A stretch of 50,967 nt of DNA from an uncultured Bacteroidales bacterium (GTDB lineage: Bacteria > Bacteroidota > Bacteroidia > Bacteroidales > UBA932). Shown here piece after piece: positions 21,395 through 31,043 of the stretch. The notes below the pieces were generated by a model. That model was not told where the DNA came from. It was given only the letters and a program-made list of their open reading frames with translations, and did not search any database. The position numbers and the translations under genes were made by a program. The DNA is taken from contig CAMZEC010000009.1 of assembly GCA_947305645.1 (NCBI GenBank), positions 1 through 50,967 of the forward strand, read 5' to 3'. The stretch's first letter is position 1; every line of letters begins with the position of its first letter.

Positions 21395-23110
21395 CTACCA
21401 TCCGGGATTCTGCGGTTGCAGGTTGGTGTTGCAGAACAGCTCGGACTGAGGGATAGGATAGAGGTACATCCTGTCTGCCCAGGTGCGGCGCTCAACCATC
21501 TGGCGGCTGTATTCGAATTTCTCGCCGGATTTGATAATCTGCACGCCGTCGATCTGGGTCTGGGTTGCAGAACCGATCTTCCAGCGGCGGACGTCCCAGA
21601 AGCGGTGATCCTCGAAGGCGAACTCGACCCTCCATTCACGCTGCAGGGCGGTCTTGAAGGCGTCGTAGCCATTGGCGGTAACTTCGGGCATGCCGGCGTT
21701 GGCGCGCACCTGGTTGAGGGCTGCGCGGGCCGAGATCTTAAGGGTACCGTCGGTCTTGTCGGGATCGTGGAAGTACTCGTTTGCGGCCTCTGCGTAGCTC
21801 AGAAGAGCTTCGGCATAGCGGTAAACTATCCAGCTGTGGTGGAATCCGGAGCTGGCTTCCGGTGTGAAGCTGGTCAGCTCCTGGATGTACTTGCGAAGAT
21901 AGTATCCGGTAGGACTGCCGAGGTCGGAGCGGGTTGCGGAATAGTCGGCGCCGCCCACGTAGGTCTCGATGGTCTCTCCCTTGAAGGTCATGCCGTTGGC
22001 CAGGATGGAACGGGCGAAGCGCGGGTCACGCCCCTCGTAAGGCGTCGTAACGTCAAAGTTGGGATCGCTGGTCTGCCAGCCTTCGGCGGTCAGGGTAACG
22101 TCGAAGCCGTCGATGGTCTGGAAGGCGTCTACCAGGTTCTGGGTAGGATAGCTTCCGGACATCGAGCTGCGCTTGCCTTCGGTGAAACGCAGGGGGAAGT
22201 TGTACTGCTCCAATCTCTGAAGGCTTGTTATATCGCTGGAAGCGCGGACAATGTGCATGATGACCTCGGGAGAGGTGTACCACTTATCTTCGGAGTTGGA
22301 GCTGCCGTAGAAGAGGGACGGGTCGAGCCTGTAGAGGCCGGAGTCCATCAGGTCCTGTGCGGCTTTCGCTGCCTTGAGCCACTTGTCCTTGTCGCCGCTC
22401 TCGTTGAACAGGGGGCTGGCGGCGTAGAGAAGGGACTTGGCCTTTACGGCCATGGCGAAGCCCTTGGTCACACGGCCGAGCTCGGAGTCAAGCATGTCGA
22501 TGTAGGAGGTCGGCAGGTTCTCGATGCAGACGTCACACTCGGAAACGATATAGTCGATGACCTCGCTGAACGGGGTCTTCTCGATTTCGTTGGCCTCCTC
22601 GATGGTGAGCATCTTCATGGGAACGGGGATGTCGCCGTAGCGGCGTGCCAGCTCGAACAGGTAGTATGCCTTGAGCAGACGGGCCTCGTAGGGATAGTAC
22701 TTCAAGTGCTCCAGCCACTGTGTGTACTTGGCTTCGTACTTGTAGATGGATATGTCCGCGGTCTCTATGGACTCCAGGAACTCCCAGCAGCAACGGACTG
22801 CGTTGTAGAGGGTCCATTTGGTGTCTATAGTGGATACATCCGACCAGTTTCCGTTGTTGTAGCGCTGTACGGAGGCACTCGGGTCACCGTATTCGGCGTC
22901 GTCGCAGCCGCAGTCGCGCAGGGCGCTGCCTACGTCATAAATATCTTTGCCGGGGAGGTATCCGTAGATGTTGGTGAGCATCTTCTGGATATTGCTGTAC
23001 GTAGTGTACATGTCCTCACGCTCGTATACGCTGCCGCTTTCTTCCACCGTCAGGTAATTGCAAGCTGAGATCAGCAATGCTGCGGATATAATGTATATTA
23101 ACTTTTTCAT
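21395..23110 (-). CDS. susD: SusD/RagB-family outer-membrane lipoprotein (second pair)
   Basis: The 571-residue protein has lipobox ISAC, and family features follow: IYGYLPG, YEARLLKAYYLFELARRYGDIPVPMKML (TPR-like core), WRVEFAFEDHRFWDVRRW and the closing YLYPIPQSELFCNTNLQPQNPGW typical of SusD C-termini. SusD proteins cap the SusC pore and bind the oligosaccharide at the outer face. The cognate SusC is the short one just upstream (23124-25889), 13 bases away. Length is normal for the family. Confidence 0.96.
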   Translation of the reverse strand: MKKLIYIISAALLISACNYLTVEESGSVYEREDMYTTYSNIQKMLTNIYGYLPGKDIYDVGSALRDCGCDDAEYGDPSASVQRYNNGNWSDVSTIDTKWTLYNAVRCCWEFLESIETADISIYKYEAKYTQWLEHLKYYPYEARLLKAYYLFELARRYGDIPVPMKMLTIEEANEIEKTPFSEVIDYIVSECDVCIENLPTSYIDMLDSELGRVTKGFAMAVKAKSLLYAASPLFNESGDKDKWLKAAKAAQDLMDSGLYRLDPSLFYGSSNSEDKWYTSPEVIMHIVRASSDITSLQRLEQYNFPLRFTEGKRSSMSGSYPTQNLVDAFQTIDGFDVTLTAEGWQTSDPNFDVTTPYEGRDPRFARSILANGMTFKGETIETYVGGADYSATRSDLGSPTGYYLRKYIQELTSFTPEASSGFHHSWIVYRYAEALLSYAEAANEYFHDPDKTDGTLKISARAALNQVRANAGMPEVTANGYDAFKTALQREWRVEFAFEDHRFWDVRRWKIGSATQTQIDGVQIIKSGEKFEYSRQMVERRTWADRMYLYPIPQSELFCNTNLQPQNPGW

Positions 23111-23123
23111 ATCGTTTCCCGGT

Positions 23124-25889
23124 TTAGAAGTTGAACTTTACGCTTCCCCAGAATACCCGGGTTGATGGATAGACTGCGCCCAGCTGCTCAGGATCGGCGA
23201 ACTTGATGTTGTCGATGCTGAACAGGTTGGTGCCCTGAATGGAAATGACTGCGTCGCAGATCTTCAGCACGCTCTTGGGAACCGTGTAGGAGACACCCAC
23301 GTTGCGGAGCTTGAGGAACGAGCCGTCGCGGTACCACAGGGAGTTGTCCTCGTAGTTGTTGTCGCCGTCGAGGGTGGTGAGGCGGGGCATGGTAGCCTTT
23401 GCCGCATTCTCGGGAGACCAGGGGATTTCCCTTGCAAGGAAGGTGTCGGAGATTGTGCTGTTGTTGGTCAGAGGCTGGTACAGGGGAGATGAGAGCAGGC
23501 TCAGAGTGACGCCGGTGACGCCCTGGAAGTCCGCATAGATCTTGAATCCCTTAAAACCTGCACTCAGGCCGAAGCCGTACTGGAACATAGGAATGGTGGA
23601 ACCGAACATCCTCACCTCGTCCTGGCTGTCGATCACGCCGTCGCCGTTCTGGTCCTTGTACTTGATGTCACCGGGACGCACGTCGCCGAAGGTCTGCTTG
23701 GGGGAGTTGTTGATTTCGGTCTGATCCTGGAAGAATCCCAGAATCTCGAGGCCGTAGCACTGGCTCACAGGGTTGCCCTTGTGGTACAGGTACTCGTACT
23801 GCTGGTAAGCCTCACCGTGGTCGATAACCTTGGTGAAGAGCCAGCCGCCGTTGGCATACACACCGTAGTCGATATCGCCGACCTTGTCTTTCCAGTCGAG
23901 GGAGGCGTCGATTCCGCGCCAGAGCTCTTTGCCGAGGCTCTGCTTGTTTATGCCGATACCGAGAACCTCGGACACATTTGAGGTAGAGATCAGGATGTTG
24001 CTCCTCTGCTCGTAGAATGCGTCTGCGCTTGCGCTGAGGCGGTCGTTGAACAGGCGGGTCTCGACAGAGAGGGTGGCCTTGTTGGACTTCTCGGGAGCGA
24101 GGGTAAGCGCAGCAAGGTTACCTTCCGCACGGCCGGAGTAGCTCTTGGGGTCGGTGCTTACACCGCCGAAGTAAATGCTGTGGCCGTTGTCTGAGCCATA
24201 AACCTGACGCCATAACTCAAATTCATGCGCCTCCTCAATCATCTCATCAGCTATACCGTCCACACTGCCGGAGAGACCCCAGGAAGCGGAGACTTTTACG
24301 TATGGCTGCTCGGAGACTATTGCTCCCACGCTCACGCCGGGATACCAGTTGAAACGCTGGCCGGGGGCGAGGTAGGAAGATCCGGAATAGTTGATGACGG
24401 CGTCGGCGAAGATCCTGTTCTTCCACCTGTAGCCGGCGGTTGCAAAGATCTCCTGAGTCCTGGAAGAAGCGAACTGTCTGGCCTCTTCCCAGGCACGCTG
24501 GCGATAGCCGATGTGTGCCTCTATGTGATTGTCGCCGAAGTCACGTACATAATTGACCTTGCCCTGAAGCTCGAACTTCATCTTCAGGTCATAGAAATTA
24601 CGTCTGTAATCCAGAGTCTTGGAATTGGTTCCGTAGTATTTCAGAACACCGTCTACAAGCTCTGCATAGCGGTATTCCTTAGTAGACCTGTCGCGCATCA
24701 TACCGATATAGTCGAAGGCTACAGATATGTCTGCGCTGAGGCCTTTAACAAGGGCGCCGAAGTCCTGGCGAAGATCCAAGTTGGCGAGGACCTTTGGCTG
24801 GGAATACAGACTCTGGCCTGATTCCTCGAATTTGGCAACGGGGTTGTTTGCACCGTAAATGGAGGATCCGCCGTATGTGCCGTCCGACTGCTTTATGGGG
24901 AACGCTGCAGCGGGAGTCTTATAGAGCAGGCGCTCTATTGCGGTGCTGGAGCCCTCCATGTAATACGGGGTGTTGTACTCGGAAAGCCTGGCCATAACAC
25001 CAATCTTCATGGCCGTGGATTCGGTGATATTTACATCCACGTTGGCCCGCAGCCCCAGACGGTTGTCGTAAACATGGGCGTTGTAACGGTCGTCGGAACT
25101 GGGCGTCTTGTACATAGCGTTGTCCTTGAGATAATCCACGCCAACGAAGTAACGGAAGTTGCGGTTACCGCCGCTGAAGGTAAACTGAGCGCGGTGCTTG
25201 TCGCCGTGGTCGCGGAAAATCTCATTCCACCAGTCAACATTGGGATGTGCATAATCGGCCTGTGCCGTGCCCTGGTGAATGGCGTAGAATGCGTTAAGGT
25301 CTTCATATGAGTAGCGGGGGGTGAGGCCGTCCAGCTCGCGGGCCTGGTTCTGGTAGTATGCATAGGTATATGCATCGGAGAACTCGGGGTTGCGGAAAGC
25401 GGTTGCCAGACCGTACTGATACTTTGCCGTAACGTGCAGGGGAGAGTCGGTGCCGCGCTTTGTGGTAATCATAACCACGCCGTTGGCGCCCTTTACTCCG
25501 TAGAGAGCCCCGGCAACTGCGTCCTTGAGTACGGAAATCGATTCAATCTCGAGTCCGGTAAGGTCGTCGAGCTTGCGCGGGTATCCGTCCACCAGTACCA
25601 GCGGGCTATGCCCGTGGAGGCGGAGATCGGATTGATTGTCTTCGCTACGGCCTTTGCCCTGCTTCACGAGGAGGCCGGAGAACTGGCCGTAGAGAGCTTT
25701 TGCAATGTCCACTTCGGGGCTGCGCTCAAACACCGAGTCGTCCATGCCGGCGTTCACGGCTGCCGAGAGGTTGAAGGGATTGCCGAGTTTGATGGAGTCC
25801 AGCTGGGACAACGGCTTTCCTTCCTGGGCGGCCGCCATGGCGGAGACCAACAGAAGCGGAAGAATTATATATGTAGCTAATCTTTTCAT
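23124..25889 (-). CDS. susC: SusC/RagA-type TonB-dependent transporter lacking the carboxypeptidase-like N-domain
   Basis: The 921-residue protein (from MKRLATYIIL; ATG at 25901 is the alternative) has a signal peptide ending AMAAAQ. It then goes nearly straight into the plug: VDIAKALYGQFSGLLV, PLVLVDGYPRKLDDL, IESISVLKDAVAGALYGVKGANGVVMITTKRG. A 22-strand-type barrel follows, ending in FWGSVKFNF. The first transporter of the locus has a CarboxypepD_reg-like domain before the plug; this one does not, which makes it about 145 residues shorter. The end of the barrel and the SusD partner are normal, so it is likely a working member of a second pair rather than a decayed copy. How it is energised without the usual N-domain is not clear. 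Confidence 0.93.
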   Translation of the reverse strand: MKRLATYIILPLLLVSAMAAAQEGKPLSQLDSIKLGNPFNLSAAVNAGMDDSVFERSPEVDIAKALYGQFSGLLVKQGKGRSEDNQSDLRLHGHSPLVLVDGYPRKLDDLTGLEIESISVLKDAVAGALYGVKGANGVVMITTKRGTDSPLHVTAKYQYGLATAFRNPEFSDAYTYAYYQNQARELDGLTPRYSYEDLNAFYAIHQGTAQADYAHPNVDWWNEIFRDHGDKHRAQFTFSGGNRNFRYFVGVDYLKDNAMYKTPSSDDRYNAHVYDNRLGLRANVDVNITESTAMKIGVMARLSEYNTPYYMEGSSTAIERLLYKTPAAAFPIKQSDGTYGGSSIYGANNPVAKFEESGQSLYSQPKVLANLDLRQDFGALVKGLSADISVAFDYIGMMRDRSTKEYRYAELVDGVLKYYGTNSKTLDYRRNFYDLKMKFELQGKVNYVRDFGDNHIEAHIGYRQRAWEEARQFASSRTQEIFATAGYRWKNRIFADAVINYSGSSYLAPGQRFNWYPGVSVGAIVSEQPYVKVSASWGLSGSVDGIADEMIEEAHEFELWRQVYGSDNGHSIYFGGVSTDPKSYSGRAEGNLAALTLAPEKSNKATLSVETRLFNDRLSASADAFYEQRSNILISTSNVSEVLGIGINKQSLGKELWRGIDASLDWKDKVGDIDYGVYANGGWLFTKVIDHGEAYQQYEYLYHKGNPVSQCYGLEILGFFQDQTEINNSPKQTFGDVRPGDIKYKDQNGDGVIDSQDEVRMFGSTIPMFQYGFGLSAGFKGFKIYADFQGVTGVTLSLLSSPLYQPLTNNSTISDTFLAREIPWSPENAAKATMPRLTTLDGDNNYEDNSLWYRDGSFLKLRNVGVSYTVPKSVLKICDAVISIQGTNLFSIDNIKFADPEQLGAVYPSTRVFWGSVKFNF

Positions 25890-25909
25890 CTTCGGGTACA
25901 TTTATGAGT

Positions 25910-27784
25910 TTACCAACCCGGATTTTGAGTCATTCCGTAGTTCTTGTTGATTTCGACTGCGGGAATAGGGGCAAGATACCATTTGGTGTCCCAGGTATTA
26001 TACCATACACGGGGAGGATAAGCATCTTTGAGCTTGAACGTGAAGCTGGTGGCGTTCTTTTGCTTGTTGCCGGTGACTTCCAGGCCTTTCAGCTTAGTGG
26101 TGAAAGCTTTGGTGAGTCCCCAGCGCACCATGTCGAACCAGCGTACTTCCTCGAAGCCGAACTCAAGGTCGCGCTCGAGGATGAGGGCCTCGCGGAACTG
26201 CTCCTTGGTCATGCCTTCGGCAACGCCGGGCAGGCCCACGCGGGCACGCACTGCGTTAATCCACTGGTAAGGCATGTCGGAAGGACCGCCGTCGGCCTCG
26301 TTGTAGGCCTCGGCTGCGTTAAGCAGGACTTCCGCCAGACGCATAAGGCACCAGTGAGGAGGAACGTTGCGGTCGGCTTCGGTCTGGTAGATGAACTTCA
26401 TCTGCAGGAAGCCGGTGTTGCCGTCCTGGAAACTGGGGCTCTTTGCGTTCACGTAGTTAGGACCTACGTTGCCGTTCTTCCAGAGGTCTCCGGGAACGCA
26501 GAGGTTCTCGTAAAGACGGGGGTCACGGGTCTCCGTTGCGGTGGGCTTGCCGTCTACAAGGAGGTCTCCGTTGGCATCAGGCATAAAGAAAGGCGCGCGG
26601 TCGCCTCCCGGAGGGTTGCTCCAGTTGAAGTCCTCGGGGAACGGGGTGCCGTCGGCATAAGGGAAACGGTTGACCCAGTCGAGGCTGCCGCCGCATCCGA
26701 AGTCGTCCTGCAGGTCCATGTTCTTGTCGTGGTAAGAGGTGCTGTTGCTCTTGCGTACGGAGATGATGGTTTCCACAGTACCGCGGTCACGATATGACTG
26801 GCGGTATGCAAGACGGTAGTCGGCAGGACGTGTGTAGGTTGCCCCAGTTGCGTCGACACCGGTGGGCTTTGCCTGAACAAGGGCGTAGTAACCTTCGCTG
26901 TTCCATGAAGACATAAACTGGTCCGCAGCTGCCTTGGCTTTGTCCCAAAGACCCTTGTCGTACTTCTCGCCGTAGCGGACGTACTTGCCCATGCTCTCCC
27001 AGTCGGAGGCGGAGCTGTGCCATGGCGTGTCGGAGTTGAAAGTGGGAGATGCCGCAAAGCAGAGTATGCGGAGCTTGAGACCCAGTGCCGCAGCTCTGGT
27101 CAGACGGCCGCTCTCAGATTCGCTGGCGATGTACCAGGGGAGGTCGGGGGCGGCTTCGTCGCAAAGCTGCACAATATAATCTATGGTCTCCTTGAAGGTG
27201 TTCCTGGGGAAGTTCATCTCCTCGTCGGTCTTGATGGAGTGGTCGATGAGGGGAACGCCGCCCACGTAGCGGACCATGTTAGCATAGGCGATGGCAAGGA
27301 TGACCTTGGCCTCCGCCTTCTTGCGGGCGAGCTCGTAGGGATCTGCATCGGGGATGTTGTCCGCGTTCTCAAGGAAGAACCATGCGTAGCGAATAGCCGT
27401 ATAGTCTTTTTCGCTTCCGAAGCGATAGTTCTCTCCGCCTGCCGCATCACCGGAGATGTTGGCGCCAAGGGCTCCCGTGTAGTACAGGTCGTTGGGGCCG
27501 TCGCCTTCCGTGTGCTTGTTGGAGACGAAGTGGTCGGTAATGGATTCAACTATATCCTTGCCCATCTTCGAGTCGAAGTCGGAGATAAGACCGTAGGGCA
27601 GGTAGTAATATGCCGTTGCAAGCACCTTGTCGGCATCCTTGAGGGTGGCGAACAGGGTGTCAATAGTTGCTCCGGAGGTCTCGGGAGCCTTGCTCAGGCC
27701 CTCGTCGCCAAGTTTAAGGCTTTCACAAGCGGCCAGGCCCGCGATGAGCAGGGCGACGGTCAGTATAAAATATAACTTTTTCAT
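25910..27784 (-). CDS. susD: SusD/RagB-family outer-membrane lipoprotein (first pair)
   Basis: The 624-residue protein has lipobox GLAAC, and a SusD fold: ATAYYYLPYG, RKKAEAKVILAIAYANMVRYVGGVPLI, RLAEVLLNAAEAYNEADGG, REALILERDLEFGFEEVRWFDMVRWG and the end PIPAVEINKNYGMTQNPGW. It would form the lid of the SusC at 27797-31000, whose stop is 12 bases upstream, and bind GlcNAc-type oligosaccharides if the enzymes of this locus are a guide. It shares the general layout but little wording with the second SusD, so the two pairs probably prefer different products. Confidence 0.96.
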   Translation of the reverse strand: MKKLYFILTVALLIAGLAACESLKLGDEGLSKAPETSGATIDTLFATLKDADKVLATAYYYLPYGLISDFDSKMGKDIVESITDHFVSNKHTEGDGPNDLYYTGALGANISGDAAGGENYRFGSEKDYTAIRYAWFFLENADNIPDADPYELARKKAEAKVILAIAYANMVRYVGGVPLIDHSIKTDEEMNFPRNTFKETIDYIVQLCDEAAPDLPWYIASESESGRLTRAAALGLKLRILCFAASPTFNSDTPWHSSASDWESMGKYVRYGEKYDKGLWDKAKAAADQFMSSWNSEGYYALVQAKPTGVDATGATYTRPADYRLAYRQSYRDRGTVETIISVRKSNSTSYHDKNMDLQDDFGCGGSLDWVNRFPYADGTPFPEDFNWSNPPGGDRAPFFMPDANGDLLVDGKPTATETRDPRLYENLCVPGDLWKNGNVGPNYVNAKSPSFQDGNTGFLQMKFIYQTEADRNVPPHWCLMRLAEVLLNAAEAYNEADGGPSDMPYQWINAVRARVGLPGVAEGMTKEQFREALILERDLEFGFEEVRWFDMVRWGLTKAFTTKLKGLEVTGNKQKNATSFTFKLKDAYPPRVWYNTWDTKWYLAPIPAVEINKNYGMTQNPGW

Positions 27785-27796
27785 GTTCAGCCTGTT

Positions 27797-30700
27797 TTAG
27801 AAGTTGATATTGAGGGCCAGGTTGAAGGTCTTCACGAGCGGGTAGGTACCGTCGGAGTCGCTGGACTTGGCTTCCGGATCCTGGAGGGTCATCTTGGAGA
27901 AGGTCAGCAGGTTGTAGCCGGTGAACATGACGCCCACGCTGCCGATGCCGAGCTTGTCGAAGAACTTGTTGCGGGAGAAGGTGTAGCCGAAGCTTGCACT
28001 CTTGAGACGCAGGTAGCTGGCGTCCACGACCCACAGCGTGGAATCCTCGGAGTTCCAGGGGTAGTTGGTCTTGGTGAAGCGGGGTAGAGTGCCGTCTTCA
28101 CGTCCGGGGGCCCAGGGGTTGTCGTTGTCTATCCAACTGTTCTCCGCGAACATCTGGAGCAGTCCACGGTGTCCGGAGTTGGTGAACGGGATACGGTAGT
28201 CTGCGTTCCACACACGGTTTACGTTGGTCGCTGCAACCCAGTTCAACTGCAGGTTGAAACCCTTCCATCCGAATTTCCAGTTGGAACCGAAAATGTACTC
28301 GGGACGGTCGGGATAACCGGAATACATCTTGTCGAGGCCGTCAACCTTGCCGTCGGGAATGGGGTTGCCGTTCTCGTCCAGGGCACCGCCTATATCGGCA
28401 TACATACAGTCGCCGGGATATACGGTCGTTGCCGGCTGGGGCAGGTCGGGGTTAAGGCGCTGCACGCCGTTCTCGTCGGTATAGAAGTCGGACTTCTGGT
28501 ACAGGCGCACGTACTGATAGAGCAGGTGACGGTTTGTAGGACCGCCGGTCTGGTTCTGGTAAGGCATCAGCGATGCGACTTCGTCCATGAAGACGATCTT
28601 GTTGCGGGCGAAGGTCACGTTGGCGTTGAGGTCATAGGTGAAGTCGCCGATATGGTCGCGCCAGCCGAGTTCAACTTCGTAACCGCGGTTGTCGACCTCA
28701 CCCCTGTTCATATTCTGTGGAGTGAAGGCGATAACACCCGGGAGCGAGTTGGGCTTCACGAGAATGCCGGAGCGGTGCTCGTAGAAGATGTCGCCGCCGA
28801 AGTGCAGCCTGTTCTTGAACAGGTCGAAGTCGAGACCGACATTAGCCTTGACTGCTGTTTCCCAGGTAACGCCTTCGTTGCCGGGAGTGCCAAGCTCGTA
28901 ACGGGGAACGCTGCCAGACTTGTTTCCGAAGTAATAAGAGCCGGCCTCGTTCCAGGTGCCCTGCATGTACATGAATCGAGTGGAAGTTCCGAGGTCGTTA
29001 CCTACCTTACCGAGGGAAGCGCGGAGCTTGAGGTAATCTACCCAGTGGACTTTCTTCATCCAGGGCTCTTCGGAAATTACCCAACCGAGTGAGACGGAAG
29101 GGAAGAGACCGTAACGGGTCTTGCCGGGGGCGAAGTTCTCGGAGCCGTTGTAACCGGCGCTCAAGTCGATGAGATACTTGTCCATGTAGCCGTAGGTCAC
29201 GCGTCCTACCCAGCCCACGTAGCCACGGGGCAGCCACTCGTACTTGGAGGGATAGTAGTCACGGCTCTGGTTGTACAACAAGAGGCCGCTCACGGCGTGC
29301 TTACCTGCAAACTTGCGGCTGTAATCGATACGTCCTTCCAGATACCAACTCTTGTCGTCGTCTGTGCTTGGATCGCTCCAGTGGATAGGAGCCTCGCTGG
29401 AAGAAATGATGTAAACGTATGTCTTGTCGAAGTCGGGGTCGCTGATGGCAAGGCCGGAGTCGTCGTTCCAGGAGGCGTATTCAACGGTCTGTTGAAGGCC
29501 CGAACCTCCGGTACGTTTCTTTTTGATCTGCATAGAGGCGTCGTAACTTCCCTTGACACTTGCGCTGAGGCCTTCGGTGATGAAGTCAAGGCGCTGTGTG
29601 AGGGTAAGGTCCATGCCGAGGGTGGTCTTGTACTTGTTGGTGTAACCGGTCATGTAGTAGTACTCCCAACCGTTCCACTTGGTAAGACCGGAAGGCAGGG
29701 CGTTGGTGGAAACGCTGGTCACAGGCATGCCGTTCAGAACACCGGGGCTTCCTACAGGGTGGGCCCAGAGCATGGTGAGGGTCCAGATGTTGTCCCTGTC
29801 GGTGTAAGGCTCCTGGGTGTTGCCGATAACACCGCTGATGTTGAATTTCATGTCGGTGGTTTCCGTGAGCTTGAAGTCCAGGTTGGCGCGGTAGTTATAA
29901 CGGTTGTAAGAATAGTTGTTGTTGTAGTCCACGCCGGGGATCTGCTTCAACAGACCGTCCTGGTACATGAAGCCCATGGATACGAAGTAGCGCACTTTGT
30001 CTGAACCGCCGGAAATGTTGATGTTGTTCTTGGTCTGCAGGAAAGCCTTGCGGAACATTTCCTCGTTCCAGTTGGTGCTGGCGAACATGGTGGGGTCGGA
30101 CTTCGTACGGTAGGCCTCGATTGCCTCGGGGGTGAAGTATAGACCCTTGTCCTCCTTGCCGTCATTCCACTGGTACACGTTGTAGTAACGTGCGAAGTCG
30201 TAACCGGAACTCTGCTTGATGTAGGACATAGGCATCTGGAAACCGGTAATGGAGCTGGCGGAAATCTTCGGCTTGCCCGCGTCGCCGCGTTTGGTGGTCA
30301 CGATGATGACGCCGTTAGCGCCTCGCACACCGAACACTGCGGTAGATGCAGCATCCTTAAGAATGGACAGGTTCTCGATTTCGTTCGGGTCTACGGTGTT
30401 GAGCGGACGCTCTACGCCATCGACGAGGATGAGAGGAGTTGAAGCACTTTCGCTCAGGGAGCTGACGCCTCGGATGTATATCTTGGCGTAGTCCTCACCG
30501 GGCTGGCCGGTCTCCTGGATAGTGGAGACGCCAGGCATCTGGCCCGCGAGCACGTTGGTTACGTCGGCTACAGGCGCCTTCACGAGGGCCTTGGAGTCGA
30601 TTGTGGTCAGAGCACCGGTGACGGTGGCTTTCTTCTGAGTACCGTAGGCAACCACGACGGTCGCTTCCAGGGACTCGGAATCTTCGTCAAGGATGATAAC

Positions 30701-31000
30701 CAGGTCGCGCTGCTTGCCGACTTTTACCTCTTTGGCTACGTAGCCGAGCGAAGCTGCGACCAGTACGGCATTATCGTCAGGAACCACGAGGGAGAATTCT
30801 CCGTCCAGTCCAGTGGCGACGCCGGTGGTTGTTCCCTTGACGGTAACGCCCGCACCGATGACCGGCAGCGACTGGTTGTCAAGCACTTTACCCTTTACCG
30901 TAAAACTCTTGGACTGCGCAAAAGCGCCTCCTCCGGAAGGGCACAGTACCAGACAGACCATAGCGGCCAGCCATAAGAATCGTACTGCTTTTAGTTTCAT
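27797..31000 (-). CDS. susC: SusC/RagA-type TonB-dependent outer-membrane transporter (first pair)
   Basis: The 1067-residue protein has a signal peptide (cleavage near GAFAQS), then a carboxypeptidase-regulatory-like domain (FTVKGKVLDNQSLPVIGAGV to about residue 110). A TonB-box region follows (EATVVVAYGTQKK), then the plug (VTNVLAGQMPGVSTIQETGQ, PLILVDGVERPLNTVDPNEI, ILKDAASTAVFGVRGANGVI) and a beta-barrel ending FNLALNINF. It would import the oligosaccharides freed by the surface GH18 enzymes together with the SusD downstream. The 43 bases upstream carry no -7 box, so it is read from the promoter far upstream. Confidence 0.96.
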   Translation of the reverse strand: MKLKAVRFLWLAAMVCLVLCPSGGGAFAQSKSFTVKGKVLDNQSLPVIGAGVTVKGTTTGVATGLDGEFSLVVPDDNAVLVAASLGYVAKEVKVGKQRDLVIILDEDSESLEATVVVAYGTQKKATVTGALTTIDSKALVKAPVADVTNVLAGQMPGVSTIQETGQPGEDYAKIYIRGVSSLSESASTPLILVDGVERPLNTVDPNEIENLSILKDAASTAVFGVRGANGVIIVTTKRGDAGKPKISASSITGFQMPMSYIKQSSGYDFARYYNVYQWNDGKEDKGLYFTPEAIEAYRTKSDPTMFASTNWNEEMFRKAFLQTKNNINISGGSDKVRYFVSMGFMYQDGLLKQIPGVDYNNNYSYNRYNYRANLDFKLTETTDMKFNISGVIGNTQEPYTDRDNIWTLTMLWAHPVGSPGVLNGMPVTSVSTNALPSGLTKWNGWEYYYMTGYTNKYKTTLGMDLTLTQRLDFITEGLSASVKGSYDASMQIKKKRTGGSGLQQTVEYASWNDDSGLAISDPDFDKTYVYIISSSEAPIHWSDPSTDDDKSWYLEGRIDYSRKFAGKHAVSGLLLYNQSRDYYPSKYEWLPRGYVGWVGRVTYGYMDKYLIDLSAGYNGSENFAPGKTRYGLFPSVSLGWVISEEPWMKKVHWVDYLKLRASLGKVGNDLGTSTRFMYMQGTWNEAGSYYFGNKSGSVPRYELGTPGNEGVTWETAVKANVGLDFDLFKNRLHFGGDIFYEHRSGILVKPNSLPGVIAFTPQNMNRGEVDNRGYEVELGWRDHIGDFTYDLNANVTFARNKIVFMDEVASLMPYQNQTGGPTNRHLLYQYVRLYQKSDFYTDENGVQRLNPDLPQPATTVYPGDCMYADIGGALDENGNPIPDGKVDGLDKMYSGYPDRPEYIFGSNWKFGWKGFNLQLNWVAATNVNRVWNADYRIPFTNSGHRGLLQMFAENSWIDNDNPWAPGREDGTLPRFTKTNYPWNSEDSTLWVVDASYLRLKSASFGYTFSRNKFFDKLGIGSVGVMFTGYNLLTFSKMTLQDPEAKSSDSDGTYPLVKTFNLALNINF

Positions 31001-31043
31001 TTTGAATAGTTATTGGTTAGTATTGAATTGATATATATAATTA

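Noticed and set aside
21416..23068. 550-codon frame on the plus strand across the second SusD gene
   Set aside because: It is antisense to a complete SusD with all family features; its translation is low-complexity Val/Gly/Ala/Leu sequence.
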